Origin: Thermoanaerobaculia bacterium
GTDB lineage: Bacteria > Acidobacteriota > Thermoanaerobaculia > Multivoradales > Multivoraceae
DNA length: 64,000 nucleotides
Reading direction: 5' to 3'
Assembly: GCA_022823665.1 (NCBI GenBank)
Contig: JAJEHN010000028.1
Coordinates: 1 to 64,000 of the forward strand
Positions 26,037-34,524 of this stretch are shown here, piece after piece (position 1 is the first letter of the stretch; each line of letters opens with the position of its first letter). The position numbers were made by a program, and so were the translations under genes. The notes beneath the pieces are model-generated. The model was not told the DNA's origin. It saw only the letters and a list, made by a program, of their open reading frames with translations, and did no database searches.

Positions 26037-26741
26037 ATGTCAGACAATCAGCCAGGCACCAACTCCCTACCCACCCTCGCCATGCTCGGCGCGACCGGCG
26101 ACCTCGGCGGCGGTCTCGCCCGGCGCTGGGCGGCGGCCGGCTACCCGATCGTCATCGGTTCGCGTTCGCGCGAGAAGGGCGCCGGGTCGGCCGAGGACGT
26201 GAACGACCAGCTTCGGGGTCTGGGCCTGCCGGCGACCGTACGCGGTACGGACAACCTGACCGCGGCCCAGGAGGGCGACCTCGTCGTGCTGACCGTGCCG
26301 TACGCTTTCCAGCGGGCCACACTGGAGGCGGTGCGCGAGGCGCTCCAGGGGAAGATCCTGGTCGACTGCACGGTGCCGCTCGTGCCGCCGAAGGTCGCCC
26401 GCGTGCAGCTTCCCGACGAGGGCTGTGCCGCGGTCATCGCCCAGCAGGCCGTCGGCCCGGATGTGCGAGTCGTTTCCGCCTTCCAGAACGTCGGCGCCGC
26501 CCATCTGCGCGAGGACGACGCGGTGGACTGCGACGTCCTGGTAACCGGTGACGACCCCGCCGCACGCGCCGAAGTCATCGAACTGATCGAGGCGCTCGGG
26601 ATGCGCGGGTGGCACGCCGGCCCGCTCGACAATGCCGCCGCGGCCGAGGCCCTGACCTCCATACTGATCCAGTTGAACCGAAAGTACGGGATCGCCGGCG
26701 CGGGGCTCCGGATCACCGGCGAGGTGACCCGCACGCCCTGA
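26037..26741 (+). CDS. npdG: NADPH-dependent F420 reductase
   Basis: Transfers hydride between NADPH and coenzyme F420. 234 residues with a Rossmann motif LGATGDLGGGLARRW, then VIGSRSREKG (phosphate contact for NADPH), LTVPYAFQ and VDCTVPLVPP, as in Fno/NpdG. It opens the F420 gene cluster, fixing the biological context. The gap before it contains TACGAT at 25966, a possible -10 element. Confidence 0.92.
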   Translation: MSDNQPGTNSLPTLAMLGATGDLGGGLARRWAAAGYPIVIGSRSREKGAGSAEDVNDQLRGLGLPATVRGTDNLTAAQEGDLVVLTVPYAFQRATLEAVREALQGKILVDCTVPLVPPKVARVQLPDEGCAAVIAQQAVGPDVRVVSAFQNVGAAHLREDDAVDCDVLVTGDDPAARAEVIELIEALGMRGWHAGPLDNAAAAEALTSILIQLNRKYGIAGAGLRITGEVTRTP

Positions 26742-26768
26742 GCTTCGCCGGCCTCGTTGTCGTCGACC

Positions 26769-27530
26769 ATGCTGAATCTCAAGTCGGTACCCGGCCTGCC
26801 CGACATCCAACCGGGCGACGACCTGGCCCTCCTGATCGCGGAGATGATGCGCCAGGCGCGCCTGAAGTTGCGCGCCGGCGATGTACTCGTGGTCGCGCAG
26901 AAGGTCGTCTCCAAGGCGGAAGGTCGAATCGTCGAACTCGCGACGGTCGAACCCCGTGGCGAGGCCCTGCGGCTGGCGGCGGAATGCGACAAGGATCCGC
27001 GACTGGTCGAGCTCGTGCTGCGGGAATCGACCGAAGTGCTGCGCACCGTCCCGGGAGTCATCATCGTCGAGCACCGGCTCGGTCTCGTGCTGGCGAACGC
27101 GGGGATCGACCAGTCGAACCTGCGCCCCGGCGACGACCACGGCCACGCGCTGCTCCTGCCGGAGGACCCGGACGCCTCGGCAGCGGCCCTGCGTGAAGCC
27201 CTCGCGGCGCAATTCGGAATCGAGGACCTTGGCGTGATCATCAACGACAGCGTGGGGCGCGCCTGGCGTCTCGGCACCGTCGGGCTGGCGATCGGCGTAG
27301 CCGGCATGACCGCCCTGTGGGACCTGCGGGGCGACCGCGACCTGTTCGGCCGCGAACTCCAGGTCTCGGAAACCGGAATCGCCGACCAGATCGCGAGCGC
27401 AGCCCAGATCGTCCAGGGCGAGGGCGCCGAGGGTACCCCGGTGGTCCGCGTCCGCGGCCTCACTCGGCTCGGACCGGACCAGACCGCCCGCGATCTGCTG
27501 AGACCGCGCGACCAGGATCTGTTCCGGTGA
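26769..27530 (+). CDS. cofE: Coenzyme F420-0:L-glutamate ligase
   Basis: Adds glutamate residues to F420-0 using GTP. 253 residues from the ATG at 26769 (a TTG at 26757 is in frame). VLVVAQKVVSKAEGRIV, PGVIIVEHRLGLVLANAGIDQSN, LPEDPDASA and DLGVIINDSVGRAWRLGTVGLAIG are the CofE blocks. It is a stand-alone CofE without the C-terminal nitroreductase-like domain of actinobacterial FbiB. The stop overlaps the GTG start of cofD (GTGA). Confidence 0.95.
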   Translation: MLNLKSVPGLPDIQPGDDLALLIAEMMRQARLKLRAGDVLVVAQKVVSKAEGRIVELATVEPRGEALRLAAECDKDPRLVELVLRESTEVLRTVPGVIIVEHRLGLVLANAGIDQSNLRPGDDHGHALLLPEDPDASAAALREALAAQFGIEDLGVIINDSVGRAWRLGTVGLAIGVAGMTALWDLRGDRDLFGRELQVSETGIADQIASAAQIVQGEGAEGTPVVRVRGLTRLGPDQTARDLLRPRDQDLFR

Positions 27531-28540
27531 AGGATGCGCCCCCAACGGACTGCGTCGCCCTGTCCGGCGGCGTCGGCGGCGCCAAGCTGGCGCTCGGACT
27601 GTCGCGCGTGCTTCCCGGGGACGCGCTGACCGTCGTCTGCAACACCGCGGACGACTTCGACCACCTGGGCCTCCGCATCTGCCCGGACCTCGACACGGTG
27701 ATGTACACGCTGGCCGGGATCTCGAACCGCGTCACCGGCTGGGGCCAGGCCCACGAGACGTGGTCCTTCCTGGAGGCGCTCTCCCACCTCGGCGGCGAGA
27801 CCTGGTTCCGGCTGGGCGACCGGGATCTGGCCACTCATGTGGAGCGAACGCAACGCCTTCGCGGGGGTGAGTCCCTGACCGAAGTGACCGCCGTCCTTTG
27901 CCGGGCGCTCGGGATCGCCACCCGGGTACTGCCGATGAGCGACGATCCGGTGCGAACGGTCGTGCTGACAGAGACCGGCGAGCTCAGCTTCCAGCACTAC
28001 TTCGTTCGCGAGGGCTGCGCCCCGACCGTCTCCGGGTTTCGCTTCGCCGGGATCGACGCGGCCCGGCCGTCGCCCGCCTTCCTGCAGGCGCTGGAGGACG
28101 ACGCGACCGCGGCGACGCTCGTCTGCCCCTCGAACCCCTTCGTCAGCGTCGACCCCGTTCTCGCCCTCGACGGCGTCGAGGAGGCGCTTCGCCGAGCGGC
28201 CGCGCCCGTCGTCGCGGTCTCGCCGATCGTCGGCGGCGCTGCGATCAAGGGCCCCGCCGCCAAGATGATGGCGGAACTCGGGATGCCGGTCACCGCGGCC
28301 GGCGTCGCCCGGCACTACCGGGAACGGGATCTGCTTGACGGCTTCGTGATCGATGACGCCGATGCCGGTCAGGCGGCGGAGATCGAGGATCTCGGCCTTC
28401 CCACCCTGGTGACCGGCACGGTGATGGAAACGCTGGCCGACCGCGAACGCCTGGCCACGGAAACGATCGACTTCGCCCGCGGCATCGACTCCAGGCAACG
28501 CGACAGGGCGGAAGCCGCGCCGCCGGAACGGTCCGCGTGA
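27527..28540 (+). CDS. cofD: 2-phospho-L-lactate transferase (F420 biosynthesis)
   Basis: Joins the guanylylated three-carbon acid made by CofC to the deazaflavin FO. 337 residues from the GTG at 27527. The family blocks are ALSGGVGGAKLALGL at the nucleotide site, NTADDFDHLGLRICPDLDT, and later SNPFVSVDPVL with VSPIVGGAAIKGPAAKMM. Coupled to cofE before and cofC after through GTGA overlaps. Confidence 0.95.
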   Translation: MKDAPPTDCVALSGGVGGAKLALGLSRVLPGDALTVVCNTADDFDHLGLRICPDLDTVMYTLAGISNRVTGWGQAHETWSFLEALSHLGGETWFRLGDRDLATHVERTQRLRGGESLTEVTAVLCRALGIATRVLPMSDDPVRTVVLTETGELSFQHYFVREGCAPTVSGFRFAGIDAARPSPAFLQALEDDATAATLVCPSNPFVSVDPVLALDGVEEALRRAAAPVVAVSPIVGGAAIKGPAAKMMAELGMPVTAAGVARHYRERDLLDGFVIDDADAGQAAEIEDLGLPTLVTGTVMETLADRERLATETIDFARGIDSRQRDRAEAAPPERSA

Positions 28541-29256
28541 CCGCCGGCGGCCTCTGGGCGGTCCTGCCGGTCAAGGCCTGGTCCGAGGCCAAACGGAGGC
28601 TGTCGCCCGTCCTGAGCGCCGGGGAGCGGGAGGAACTGGCCCGCTCGATGCTCGACGACGTGCTCAGCGCGGTCGCGGGCGTCCCCTGCGTTGCGGGCAC
28701 CCTCGCCGTGACCGCGGACCGTGTTGCGGCGACGTACCTCGAGGATGCCGGATGCGAGGTTCTGTCCGAGTCCAGGCGAGGCCTGAATCGGGCGCTCGGC
28801 ACGGCCGCCGAAGAGCTCGGCCGCAGAGGCGAGGCGACGATGCTGGTGCTGCCGATCGACCTGCCCCTGGTGACGGCGGCGGACCTGGAGGAACTCCGCG
28901 CCCGACACCTTGAGGACCGGAGCAGCCAGAAGGGCGGGGAGGCGCCGGGAACGGCGGTGACCGTCGCCCCCGACCGCTTCCGATCGGGGACGAACGCTCT
29001 CGTCTGTTCGCCGCCGGGCTGCATCCCGTTCCGCTTCGGCGACGGCAGCTTCCATGCCCATCTGCGCGAAGCCGAACGGGCGGGAGCGGCTCACTCCAGC
29101 ATCGCGCTGACGAACCTCGGACTCGACGTGGACCATCCGGACGACCTGGCCGAGCTCCTGCGGCTCGAGCGGGCCGGCCGGGAGGGCCGGACCGGCCGTC
29201 TCCTGCGGGGACTCGGCGTGCCTGACCGGCTCCAGAGCCGGCGGAAGCGGGACTGA
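28537..29256 (+). CDS. cofC: 2-phospho-L-lactate (or related acid) guanylyltransferase
   Basis: Activates a phosphorylated three-carbon acid with GTP for CofD. 239 residues, nucleotidyltransferase fold. LPVKAWSEAKRRLSPVLS is the CofC nucleotide-binding start, followed by VLPIDLPLVTAADLEEL and the C-terminal LGLDVDHPDDL. In different organisms CofC uses 2-phospholactate, phosphoenolpyruvate or 3-phosphoglycerate. I cannot tell which from this sequence. GTG start overlaps the cofD stop. Confidence 0.92.
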   Translation: MTAGGLWAVLPVKAWSEAKRRLSPVLSAGEREELARSMLDDVLSAVAGVPCVAGTLAVTADRVAATYLEDAGCEVLSESRRGLNRALGTAAEELGRRGEATMLVLPIDLPLVTAADLEELRARHLEDRSSQKGGEAPGTAVTVAPDRFRSGTNALVCSPPGCIPFRFGDGSFHAHLREAERAGAAHSSIALTNLGLDVDHPDDLAELLRLERAGREGRTGRLLRGLGVPDRLQSRRKRD

Positions 29257-29274
29257 TACCGTTCTCTATCCCCA

Positions 29275-31827
29275 ATGGCGGCGGGTTCAGCGCCTGCCGC
29301 CGTCATCCCCATGTCCCCACCACTCAGCGCCTTTCTGGACCGTCGTCCGACCCCTGACGAGGCCCGTGCGCTTGCCCGCATCGAGCCGGGGCCCGGCCTC
29401 GAACGGCTCGTCGAGACAGCCGGCGAGTTGCGGGACCGCGGACACGGCGACCTCGTTTCCTACTCCCGCAAGGTCTTCCTGCCGCTGACGCACCTGTGCC
29501 GGGACATCTGCCACTACTGCGTCTTCGCCCAACCGCCGAAGAAGGGCGAGGCGGCCTATATGCCGCTCGACGCCGTGCTGAGCCAGGCCCGCCTTGCCGC
29601 CCAAGCCGGTTGCAAGGAAGCGCTGTTCACCCTCGGCGACAAGCCGGAACTGCGGTACAAGGCGGCCCGCGACGGCCTGGCCGAACTCGGCCACGAGTCG
29701 ACGCTTTCCTACCTGCGCGAGGCGGCGGAGCGGGTCCTGCTCGAGACGGGCCTCCTGCCCCACCTCAACCCGGGGTTGATGACCGCTGAAGACATCGAGC
29801 GTTTGCGCCCCGTGGGACCGTCCATGGGCATCATGCTGGAGAGCGTCTCCACGCGCCTGCACGAGAAGGGCCAGGCCCACTACGGCTGCCCGGACAAGGT
29901 GCCCGAACGCCGGCTCGAGACGCTGCGGCTCGCCGGCGAAGCGCGCGTGCCCTTCACTTCGGGCATTCTGATCGGGATCGGCGAGACCCGCGAAGAACGG
30001 ATCGACGCCCTGCTCGCCATGCGTGCCCTGCACGACGAATACGGCCACATCCAGGAAGTCATCGTCCAGAACTTCCGCGCCAAGCCGGAGACCCGGATGG
30101 CCGATGCGCCCGAGCCGACCCTGGAGGACCTGCTCTGGACGATCGCCGCGGCGAGGCTGGTGTTGGGCCCGGAGATGCACATCCAGGCGCCCCCCAACCT
30201 GAGCCCCGGCGTGCTGCCGCGGCTCGTCGATGCCGGAATCGACGACTGGGGCGGGGTATCGCCGGTGACTCCCGACTTCGTCAACCCGGAGGCGCCCTGG
30301 CCGCACCTGGAACGCCTCGCGGAAGAGACGGCCGCCGCCGGCAAGACGCTGGTCGAGCGGCTGACGGTGTACCCCGAGTGGGCGCTCGACCGGGAGCGCT
30401 GGCTCGATGACGGCCGCGGCCAGAGCCGGGAGATTCGCCGGCTGGGCGGCGTCCGCACGGCGGTGCTGCAGCGGGTCGACGCCACCGGCCTCGCCCGCAC
30501 CGACGACTGGTCCCCGGGCGAGGAGACACCGCCGCCGGCCGAGGTTCTCGCCGCGGTGGCGAGTTCCGCCGCCCGGAACGGCAACGGCACGAGAGTGCCG
30601 GGCACCGCCGGAATCGGCCCGATTCTCGAGCGCGCTCAGGCCGGCGAAGACCTCTCCGAGGGCGAGATCGCGCGCCTGTTCGCCGCTCGCGGCCCGGACT
30701 TCTCCGCCGTCTGCGCCGCCGCCGACGCGATCCGCCGCGAAGTGAACGGCGACACGGTGACCTACGTCGTCAACCGGAACATCAACTACACGAACGTCTG
30801 CTACTTCAAGTGCCAGTTCTGCGCCTTCTCCAAGGGCAAGCTGAGCGAGAACCTGCGCGGCAAGCCCTACGACCTGGAACTCGAAGAGGTCATGCGGCGC
30901 ACCGTCGAGGCCTGGCAGCGGGGCGCGACGGAAGTCTGCATGCAGGGCGGCATCCACCCCGACTACACCGGCGAGACCTACCTGGGTATCTGCCGCGCGG
31001 TGAAGGAAGCCGTGCCCGAGATCCACGTCCACGCCTTCTCGCCGCTGGAGGTCTGGCAGGGCGCGGCGACGCTCGACATGCCGCTCCGCGACTACCTGCT
31101 CCGCCTCCGGGACGCCGGGCTCGGCACCCTGCCGGGGACCGCCGCCGAGATCCTGGACGACGAGATCCGCGCCGTCATCTGTCCCGACAAGCTGAACACG
31201 GACCAGTGGCTCGAGGTCATGGAGACCGCCCACGGGGTCGGCTACCGGACGACGGCGACGATCATGTACGGCCATGTCGAAGGTCCCGGGAACTGGGCCC
31301 GCCACCTGCTCCGGCTGCGCGACCTGCAGAAACGGACCGGCGGCTTCACCGAGTTCGTGCCGCTTCCCTTCGTCCACATGGAGGCGCCTCTCTATCTCAA
31401 GGGCCGCGCCCGCAAGGGACCGACCTTCCGCGAGGCGGTTCTCATGCACGCGGTCGCCCGGCTGGCGCTCCATCCGTGGTTCAGGAACGTCCAGGCCTCC
31501 TGGGTCAAGATGGGACCGCAGGGCGTTCAGGCCTGCCTCGATGCGGGGGTGAACGACCTGGGCGGCACCCTGATGAACGAGAGCATCACCCGGGCCGCCG
31601 GCGCCGCTCACGGCCAGGAACTGTCTCCCGCGGAGATGGAGCAACTCATCCGCGACGCCGGCCGCGTCCCCAGGCAGCGGACGACCCCTTACGGCACGCC
31701 GCCGCCCGAGCGCGTCGAGGCATCTTTCCAGGCCGCGGAGCTGGCCGCGGTGCTGAACAACCCGGCCCACCGCTATGAGCGCGACGGACCGTTGCGCCTC
31801 GTCCGCCCGGGCCTGGACGGTTCCTGA
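29275..31827 (+). CDS. cofGH: FO synthase, fused CofG-CofH
   Basis: Builds the deazaflavin FO from tyrosine and a pyrimidine (5-amino-6-ribitylamino-uracil). The 850-residue protein fuses two radical-SAM enzymes. The CofG half has C75-x3-C79-x2-C82 (CRDICHYC); the CofH half has C509-x3-C513-x2-C516 (CYFKCQFC), after a ~60-residue linker near 430-490. The fusion is the FbiC form known in actinobacteria and some other bacteria. ATG at 29275; ATG at 29311 is an alternative. Confidence 0.96.
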   Translation: MAAGSAPAAVIPMSPPLSAFLDRRPTPDEARALARIEPGPGLERLVETAGELRDRGHGDLVSYSRKVFLPLTHLCRDICHYCVFAQPPKKGEAAYMPLDAVLSQARLAAQAGCKEALFTLGDKPELRYKAARDGLAELGHESTLSYLREAAERVLLETGLLPHLNPGLMTAEDIERLRPVGPSMGIMLESVSTRLHEKGQAHYGCPDKVPERRLETLRLAGEARVPFTSGILIGIGETREERIDALLAMRALHDEYGHIQEVIVQNFRAKPETRMADAPEPTLEDLLWTIAAARLVLGPEMHIQAPPNLSPGVLPRLVDAGIDDWGGVSPVTPDFVNPEAPWPHLERLAEETAAAGKTLVERLTVYPEWALDRERWLDDGRGQSREIRRLGGVRTAVLQRVDATGLARTDDWSPGEETPPPAEVLAAVASSAARNGNGTRVPGTAGIGPILERAQAGEDLSEGEIARLFAARGPDFSAVCAAADAIRREVNGDTVTYVVNRNINYTNVCYFKCQFCAFSKGKLSENLRGKPYDLELEEVMRRTVEAWQRGATEVCMQGGIHPDYTGETYLGICRAVKEAVPEIHVHAFSPLEVWQGAATLDMPLRDYLLRLRDAGLGTLPGTAAEILDDEIRAVICPDKLNTDQWLEVMETAHGVGYRTTATIMYGHVEGPGNWARHLLRLRDLQKRTGGFTEFVPLPFVHMEAPLYLKGRARKGPTFREAVLMHAVARLALHPWFRNVQASWVKMGPQGVQACLDAGVNDLGGTLMNESITRAAGAAHGQELSPAEMEQLIRDAGRVPRQRTTPYGTPPPERVEASFQAAELAAVLNNPAHRYERDGPLRLVRPGLDGS

Positions 31828-31864
31828 CCCGGCCGGCGGACGCCAGCCCCGGCCTCAGCGGCGC

Positions 31865-32551
31865 ATGAACGACGGGTCGCACTCCGTTCGCCGCCACCTG
31901 CGCATCGCCGTCGACGAGTACGACGCGGCGATTCGCCGGTTCATCCCCGGTTACGAGGAGATGCTTGCCGTTGCCGCCCGTGCGCTGGCGCCATCGGCGC
32001 CCGGCCTGATCATCGACCTGGGGGCGGGCACCGGCGCTCTTTCGGAGGCGATCCTCGAATCGTCCGCGGCGGCCGTCGTCGAGCTCATCGACGTCGACGG
32101 TGAGATGCTCGACCAGGCACGAACGCGCCTCACCCGGTTCGGCGACCGGGCCCACTTCACCAGGGCCTCCTTCCTGGACCCCCTGCCCCGCTGCCGCGGC
32201 GCCGCCGCCTCACTCGCCCTGCATCACATCCCGACGATGGACGACAAGAGAGCGCTCTACCGCCGCGTGTTCGGTGCCCTCGAACCCGGCGGCCTCTTCG
32301 TCAACGCGGACGCCACCATGCCCGGGGAGCCCGCCGCCCGGGAAGCGACCTGGCGCGGCTGGGCCGACCACCTCGTAGCCCACGGCATCGAAGAACGGCG
32401 CGCCTTCGAGCACTTCGAGGAGTGGTCGGAGGAGGACACCTACTTCCCGCTGGAGGAGGAGCTGGCAGCCGTCGCGTCGGCCGGCTTCGCGGCAGAGTGC
32501 GTCTGGCACGAAGTCGGGATCACGGTCATCGTGGGCCGCAAGCCCGGCTGA
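31865..32551 (+). CDS. Class I SAM-dependent methyltransferase
   Basis: 228 residues. SAM-binding motif I IIDLGAGTGALSEAI, acidic motif II ELIDVDGEMLDQA, and LALHHIPTMDDKRALYRRVFGALEPGG further on. The target is unknown. It follows cofGH by 37 bases on the same strand, so it could be transcribed with the F420 genes, though no F420 step is known to need it. Confidence 0.9.
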   Translation: MNDGSHSVRRHLRIAVDEYDAAIRRFIPGYEEMLAVAARALAPSAPGLIIDLGAGTGALSEAILESSAAAVVELIDVDGEMLDQARTRLTRFGDRAHFTRASFLDPLPRCRGAAASLALHHIPTMDDKRALYRRVFGALEPGGLFVNADATMPGEPAAREATWRGWADHLVAHGIEERRAFEHFEEWSEEDTYFPLEEELAAVASAGFAAECVWHEVGITVIVGRKPG

Positions 32552-32566
32552 GAACGGACGCCGCGC

Positions 32567-33607
32567 CTACAGCACCGCCTCCGCGATCGCCTCCAGCGCC
32601 TCCGGCTGCCGGCAGCCGAGCACCATCGATGCGACCTGGCCGTTGCCGGCGGCTTCCTTCCAGGCCGCGAGCCGGTCGACGATCCGTTCCTTCGGACCGA
32701 CCAGGGCCACATCGTCGACCAGGGCGTCGGGGACGGCGCCGACGGCCTCGCTCTTCTTGCCGCCGAGGAAGTTGTCCTGGATCCGCCTCGCGTCGTCCGG
32801 GTAGCCCAGGCGCTTGGCGTAGTCGTTGTAGAAGTTCTTGTCCCGGGCGCCCATGCCGCCGATGTACAGGGCCATGCTCTGCTTGACGGGCGTGCGGCAC
32901 TGCTCCACGTCGTTGCCCATGACGACGGTGACGAAGGGCATGACCTTGAAGTCGTCCAGACTCTTGCCGTTGCCGGCGGCCGCGAAGCCGCGTTCGAGGG
33001 CGTCCTCGATCAGGTCGTATCGTTCGGGGTTCATCCAGATCGGGAAGACGCCGTCCGCGACCTCGGCGCTGCAGGCGAGCCCGTTCGGGCTGATCGAGGC
33101 CGTGTAGATCGGGATCGAGGTGTCGGCCGCCAGAATGCTCCTGAGCGGCTTGCCGAGACCCGCTCCGTCCTCGCCGCGGTAGGGCAACTGGTAATGGTAG
33201 CCCTCGTGGGTCACCGGCTCCTCGCGGGCGAAGACCTTGCGCATGATCTCTATGTACTCCTTCGTCCGCGTCAACGGCCGGCCGTAGGCGACGCCGTGCC
33301 AGCCTTCGATGACCTGCGGGCCGGACGGACCGAGGCCGACCAGGAAGCGGCCGCCCGAGAGCTGGTTCAGCGTCATGGCGGTCATCGCCGTCATCGCCGG
33401 ACTGCGCGCCGGCATCTGCATGATCGCCGTGCCGACCTTGATCTTCTCCGTCTGGGCCAGGATCCAGGACGCCGTGCTCACGGCATCGGAGCCGTAGGCC
33501 TCCGCGGTCCAGACCGAGGTGAAGCCGGCGCTTTCCGCCTGCCGGATGCGATCGATGTCGATGGTGATCTGGCTGCCGAAGGCGCCGGCGAGCAGTCCTA
33601 GTTCCAT
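32567..33607 (-). CDS. LLM-class F420-dependent oxidoreductase
   Basis: 346-residue TIM-barrel enzyme of the luciferase-like superfamily. Blocks IRQAESAGFTSVWTAEAYG, KIKVGTAIMQMPARSPAMTAMTAMTLNQLSG (split over two helices) and GRFLVGLGPSGPQVIEGWHG are typical of the F420-using group. Convergent with the F420 biosynthesis cluster, which supports F420 as cofactor. The substrate is unknown. The ATG at 33607 starts the conserved MELGLLAGAFG; the frame extends to 33721 without homology. Confidence 0.9.
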   Translation of the reverse strand: MELGLLAGAFGSQITIDIDRIRQAESAGFTSVWTAEAYGSDAVSTASWILAQTEKIKVGTAIMQMPARSPAMTAMTAMTLNQLSGGRFLVGLGPSGPQVIEGWHGVAYGRPLTRTKEYIEIMRKVFAREEPVTHEGYHYQLPYRGEDGAGLGKPLRSILAADTSIPIYTASISPNGLACSAEVADGVFPIWMNPERYDLIEDALERGFAAAGNGKSLDDFKVMPFVTVVMGNDVEQCRTPVKQSMALYIGGMGARDKNFYNDYAKRLGYPDDARRIQDNFLGGKKSEAVGAVPDALVDDVALVGPKERIVDRLAAWKEAAGNGQVASMVLGCRQPEALEAIAEAVL

Positions 33608-33694
33608 GGTCCGGTCTCCAGGGTCTTGAGGTTCCGTCGGGGTTCGAGGGAGCGAAACGCGCGCGAGGCTAGCAGGTCGCCGGCAGGTCGGACA

Positions 33695-33700
33695 TAGACT
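33695..33700 (+). promoter_or_regulatory. Possible -10 element of a leaderless transcript
   Basis: TAGACT lies 8 bases before the ATG at 33709, with no Shine-Dalgarno between. No clear -35 is visible. Confidence 0.35.
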
Positions 33701-33708
33701 GCGCTCCG

Positions 33709-34524
33709 ATGGTCGAGACACCCCGAGAGCAGGGCGGTCCTCCTGGCCGAGGCCCTCGCAATCCGCGCAGCCAGATGCTGTGGCGGCTCGGCTTCATCAC
33801 GCTGATCCTGGGCATGGTCGTGGTCATCGTCGTCGGCTACGTGATCATCCGGCTGACCCAGGTGCCCGGCGACATGGTCGAGAGCGGCCGGGAGATCGGC
33901 CGCGCCGCGGTGGAGAGCGTCGAGCGCATCGCACGGGCATTCCGGACCGGCAGCGTCCAGACGTCCTTCGTGAGCTACGCCACCGAGGTTTCGGGCAGCG
34001 CATTCCTCCAGTTCGCCTCCCTCGACCAGACCGAAGTGCTGGAGCGCACGGACTCGGCCAGCCTGCTCTGGGGCCGCCTCAGGCTGCCCGATGTGGTCGT
34101 CGAGGCGCGGGTCCCGGTCCGCTACACCTACTACCTCGACCTGGAGGACGAGTGGTCGCTGACGCTCGAGGGAACGACGGTCCACGTCCTGGCGCCCGGC
34201 GTACGGGCCAACCGGCCGGCCGTGGACGCCTCGGCGATCGAGTACCGCGTTCAGGGAGATTCGATCCTGCGCGACGAGGAAGCGGTCCTGGAGCAGCTCC
34301 GACTCCGCATCACGGACCAGTTGGCCGCCCGCGCGGGCGAGAACATTGCCCTCGTGCGCGAGCTCGGCCGGCGTCGGACGGCGGACTTCGTGCGCACCTT
34401 CCTGCTCTCCCAATTCGGCGAGGACGTGGAGGCCTACCGGATCGAGGTGCGTTTCCGCGATGAGGTCGACCTGGAAGCCGCGGTCGAAGCCGGGCCGCCG
34501 GTCACCGAAGGCGCACGGGATTGA
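33709..34524 (+). CDS. DUF4230-like membrane-anchored protein
   Basis: 271 residues: a polar N-terminus, one transmembrane helix (LGFITLILGMVVVIVVGYVII, residues ~28-48) and a predicted periplasmic domain. That domain, with VPVRYTYYLDLEDEWSL followed by an LRLRITDQLAARAGENIALVRELGR helix, resembles DUF4230. The match is by pattern and is moderate. The function is unknown. The stop overlaps the TTG start of the next gene (TTGA). Confidence 0.65.
   Translation: MVETPREQGGPPGRGPRNPRSQMLWRLGFITLILGMVVVIVVGYVIIRLTQVPGDMVESGREIGRAAVESVERIARAFRTGSVQTSFVSYATEVSGSAFLQFASLDQTEVLERTDSASLLWGRLRLPDVVVEARVPVRYTYYLDLEDEWSLTLEGTTVHVLAPGVRANRPAVDASAIEYRVQGDSILRDEEAVLEQLRLRITDQLAARAGENIALVRELGRRRTADFVRTFLLSQFGEDVEAYRIEVRFRDEVDLEAAVEAGPPVTEGARD

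Noticed and set aside
29287..31770. Open frame of 827 codons opposite the FO synthase gene
   Set aside because: Shadow frame created by codon bias. The plus strand carries both radical-SAM cysteine motifs.
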